DNA from: Prevotella koreensis
GTDB lineage: Bacteria; Bacteroidota; Bacteroidia; Bacteroidales; Bacteroidaceae
Direction: 5' to 3'
NCBI RefSeq assembly: GCF_003977605.1
Contig: NZ_RYYU01000001.1
Span: 1,050,039 to 1,114,038 of the forward strand
Length of the DNA: 64,000 bases
Position numbers and translations under genes: made by a program. Below, piece by piece: positions 63,019 to 64,000 of this stretch. Positions within the stretch are counted from its first letter, which is position 1. Each line of letters opens with the position of its first letter. Under the pieces are notes generated by a model that had not been told where the DNA came from, searched no databases, and saw only the letters and a list, made by a program, of their open reading frames with translations.

Positions 63019-63378
63019 TTAATCAATATTTGGAATAACGTCCACTTTGGCATCCTCCCACAGTCGCTCTATGTTGTAATACTCACGAGTCTCAGGCAGG
63101 AAAATATGCACCATCACGTCCACATAGTCCATCGCAATCCACTGAGCCTGCTGCTCTCCCACAACGCGTATGGGCTTCTCGCCGGCCTTATCGCGTGCCA
63201 TATCCTCCACCGAGTCCATGATTGCCGACACCTGAGTGGGCGAATTTCCGGTACATATCACAAAATAGTTACAGATTGCTCCCTCTATTCCCTGCATATC
63301 TACAATAACGATTTCTTGCCCTTTCTTCTCTTGAATACCTTGGGTAATAACTTCTACAAGTTGTTTTACTGTTGTCAT
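63019..63378 (-). CDS. rsfS: Ribosome silencing factor
   Basis: 119 aa. RsfS/YbeB/iojap domain: IVIVDMQGIEGAICNYFVIC, VRVVGEQQAQWIAMDYVDV-like core (here IRVVGEQQAQWIAMDYVDVM) and VHIFLPETREYYNIERLW. Binds L14 and blocks subunit joining when nutrients fall. Upstream of ftsH in the same direction. Confidence 0.93.
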   Translation of the reverse strand: MTTVKQLVEVITQGIQEKKGQEIVIVDMQGIEGAICNYFVICTGNSPTQVSAIMDSVEDMARDKAGEKPIRVVGEQQAQWIAMDYVDVMVHIFLPETREYYNIERLWEDAKVDVIPNID

Positions 63379-63536
63379 TTAAGTAATTAATGATTTGATT
63401 TTTTATGCGCTTATTTCGTGCGCAAAATGTTATGCAAAGGTACATCTTATAATCGTAAAACCACTAATATCGATTATTAATTTGATATTTTTTAGAAAAA
63501 AGTAAAGAAAAACCTTTGTATTTTAAAAATTATATG

Positions 63537-63544
63537 TACCTTTG
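63537..63544 (+). promoter_or_regulatory. -7 promoter box of tRNA-Gln
   Basis: TACCTTTG about 68 bp before the tRNA. A short hairpin (CACCCG...CGGGTG) lies in the precursor leader. Confidence 0.55.
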
Positions 63545-63612
63545 CACCCGCAATTCGGGTGTAGTTTGTGGGAGAACAAGCGGAAACACCGTCATCCATT
63601 GCTTTAAATGAT

Positions 63613-63683
63613 TGGGGTATGGTGTAATGGTAACACTACAGATTCTGGTCCTGTCATTCTTGGTTCGAGTCCGAGTACCCCAA
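63613..63683 (+). tRNA. tRNA-Gln(CTG)
   Basis: 71 nt. Acceptor TGGGGTA pairs with TACCCCA, discriminator A. The anticodon loop TTCTGGT gives anticodon CTG (reads CAG); the stem has one A-C mismatch at its base pair next to the loop. T loop GGTTCGAGTCC. No encoded CCA. Confidence 0.92.
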
Positions 63684-63688
63684 CAACG

Positions 63689-63724
63689 AGAGGTTATGTC
63701 GCTATAGGCATAACCTCTTTTTTT
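63689..63724 (+). terminator. Terminator of tRNA-Gln
   Basis: AGAGGTTATG, 10-nt loop, CATAACCTCT followed by T-run. Confidence 0.9.
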
Positions 63725-63741
63725 ACATATATACAAGTAAA

Positions 63742-63775
63742 AAATCCCCGCAACCTGTTACGATTGCGGGGATTT
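63742..63775. terminator. Bidirectional terminator
   Basis: AAATCCCCGCAA and TTGCGGGGATTT form a perfect stem with flanking A and T runs, placed to end the DUF349 transcript coming from the right. Confidence 0.85.
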
Positions 63776-63800
63776 ATATATTATGTTGCACTGCGACTTA

Positions 63801-64000
63801 TTATTGTTCGCTGTTCTCTTCGTCGATAGTCTTTATCTTCTGGCGCACCAGTTCGCATTCATCTTTCAGTTTCTGCACCTTACGGTTCATCTCATCAATC
63901 AGCGAATTACCTTTCTTCGAAGCAACATTTAGGAAGCCGAGGTTGTTCTCGTAGGTCTGAATTTCTTGTTTCAAGCCTTCGTAACGACGCATCAGTCGTG
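63801..64000 (-). CDS. DUF349 protein, C-terminal part (runs off the window)
   Basis: Open to the right edge; only the last 66 codons are visible. YEGLKQEIQTYENNLGFLNV, KKGNSLIDEMNRKVQKLKDE and the coiled-coil end match the C-terminus of DUF349-domain proteins of Bacteroidetes. Stop at 63801. Function unknown; helical repeats. Confidence 0.8.
   Translation of the reverse strand, partial: RLMRRYEGLKQEIQTYENNLGFLNVASKKGNSLIDEMNRKVQKLKDECELVRQKIKTIDEENSEQ

Overview
The window looks like chromosome of a Bacteroidales bacterium, most likely Prevotella or a close relative. This is inferred from the many TAnnTTTG-type -7 promoter boxes, weak Shine-Dalgarno signals, the Bacteroidetes gene order nusB-yajC-ybbR-coaE-DUF5606, SusC/TonB-type and LptD outer-membrane proteins, preQ1 synthase, and secreted proteins whose C-terminal tails resemble type IX secretion signals. 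No search was run, so the genus is an inference.

Layout. 1-2.5 kb: a secreted phosphodiesterase-type enzyme, a uracil-DNA-glycosylase-fold protein and uridine kinase. 2.5-6.9 kb: an accessory patch with a decayed IS982 element, an orphan HsdR-N-type nuclease, a duplicated hairpin-promoter cassette around a small gene plus a DUF2335 membrane protein, and nested IS relics. 6.9-9.8 kb: three secreted proteins (two are paralogues) and tRNA-Arg(CCG). 9.9-20.7 kb: peptidase T, a CPA2-type antiporter, a carboxyltransferase-type decarboxylase subunit with a biotin-less C-terminal domain, an HD hydrolase, LptD, a polyprenyl-phosphate glycosyltransferase and a PlsC acyltransferase. 20.8-29.7 kb: a membrane-anchored AraC regulator, a small beta-barrel, a five-gene LolA-like/FtsX/FtsX/ATPase/beta-barrel cassette and a lipoprotein hydrolase. 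29.7-34.5 kb (minus strand): queF, divIC, two envelope genes, pyrC and a metallophosphoesterase. 34.9-36 kb: a secreted adhesin-like protein.

36-42.5 kb is the main accessory island. It holds a MITE, two direct copies of an IS5-family element bracketing a SIR2-TPR gene (probable NAD-consuming anti-phage effector with near-identical 132-bp TPR repeats), a tRNA-Leu gene that has lost its 3' part, a DEDDh exonuclease and an AAA_14/DUF4143 ATPase. 43-64 kb is mostly housekeeping: an outer-membrane receptor-like protein, purN, an Hsp15-type S4 protein, pth, rplY, the nusB operon, a Na/Ca exchanger, a TlpA-like thioredoxin, aroB, a secreted Ig-like protein, cdsA, ftsH, rsfS, tRNA-Gln(CTG) and the end of a DUF349 gene.

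The most unusual signal is a dispersed intergenic repeat: at four places (2501, 20715, 42729, 52335) there is an 88-bp array of exactly four 22-bp units. Each unit has a roughly 16-bp near-palindromic core (CAATTTCGCCCAAATT or its reverse complement) and a 6-bp variable spacer. The asymmetric centre can point either way without changing the 22-bp register. All four arrays lie just after gene ends. Their function is unknown to me.
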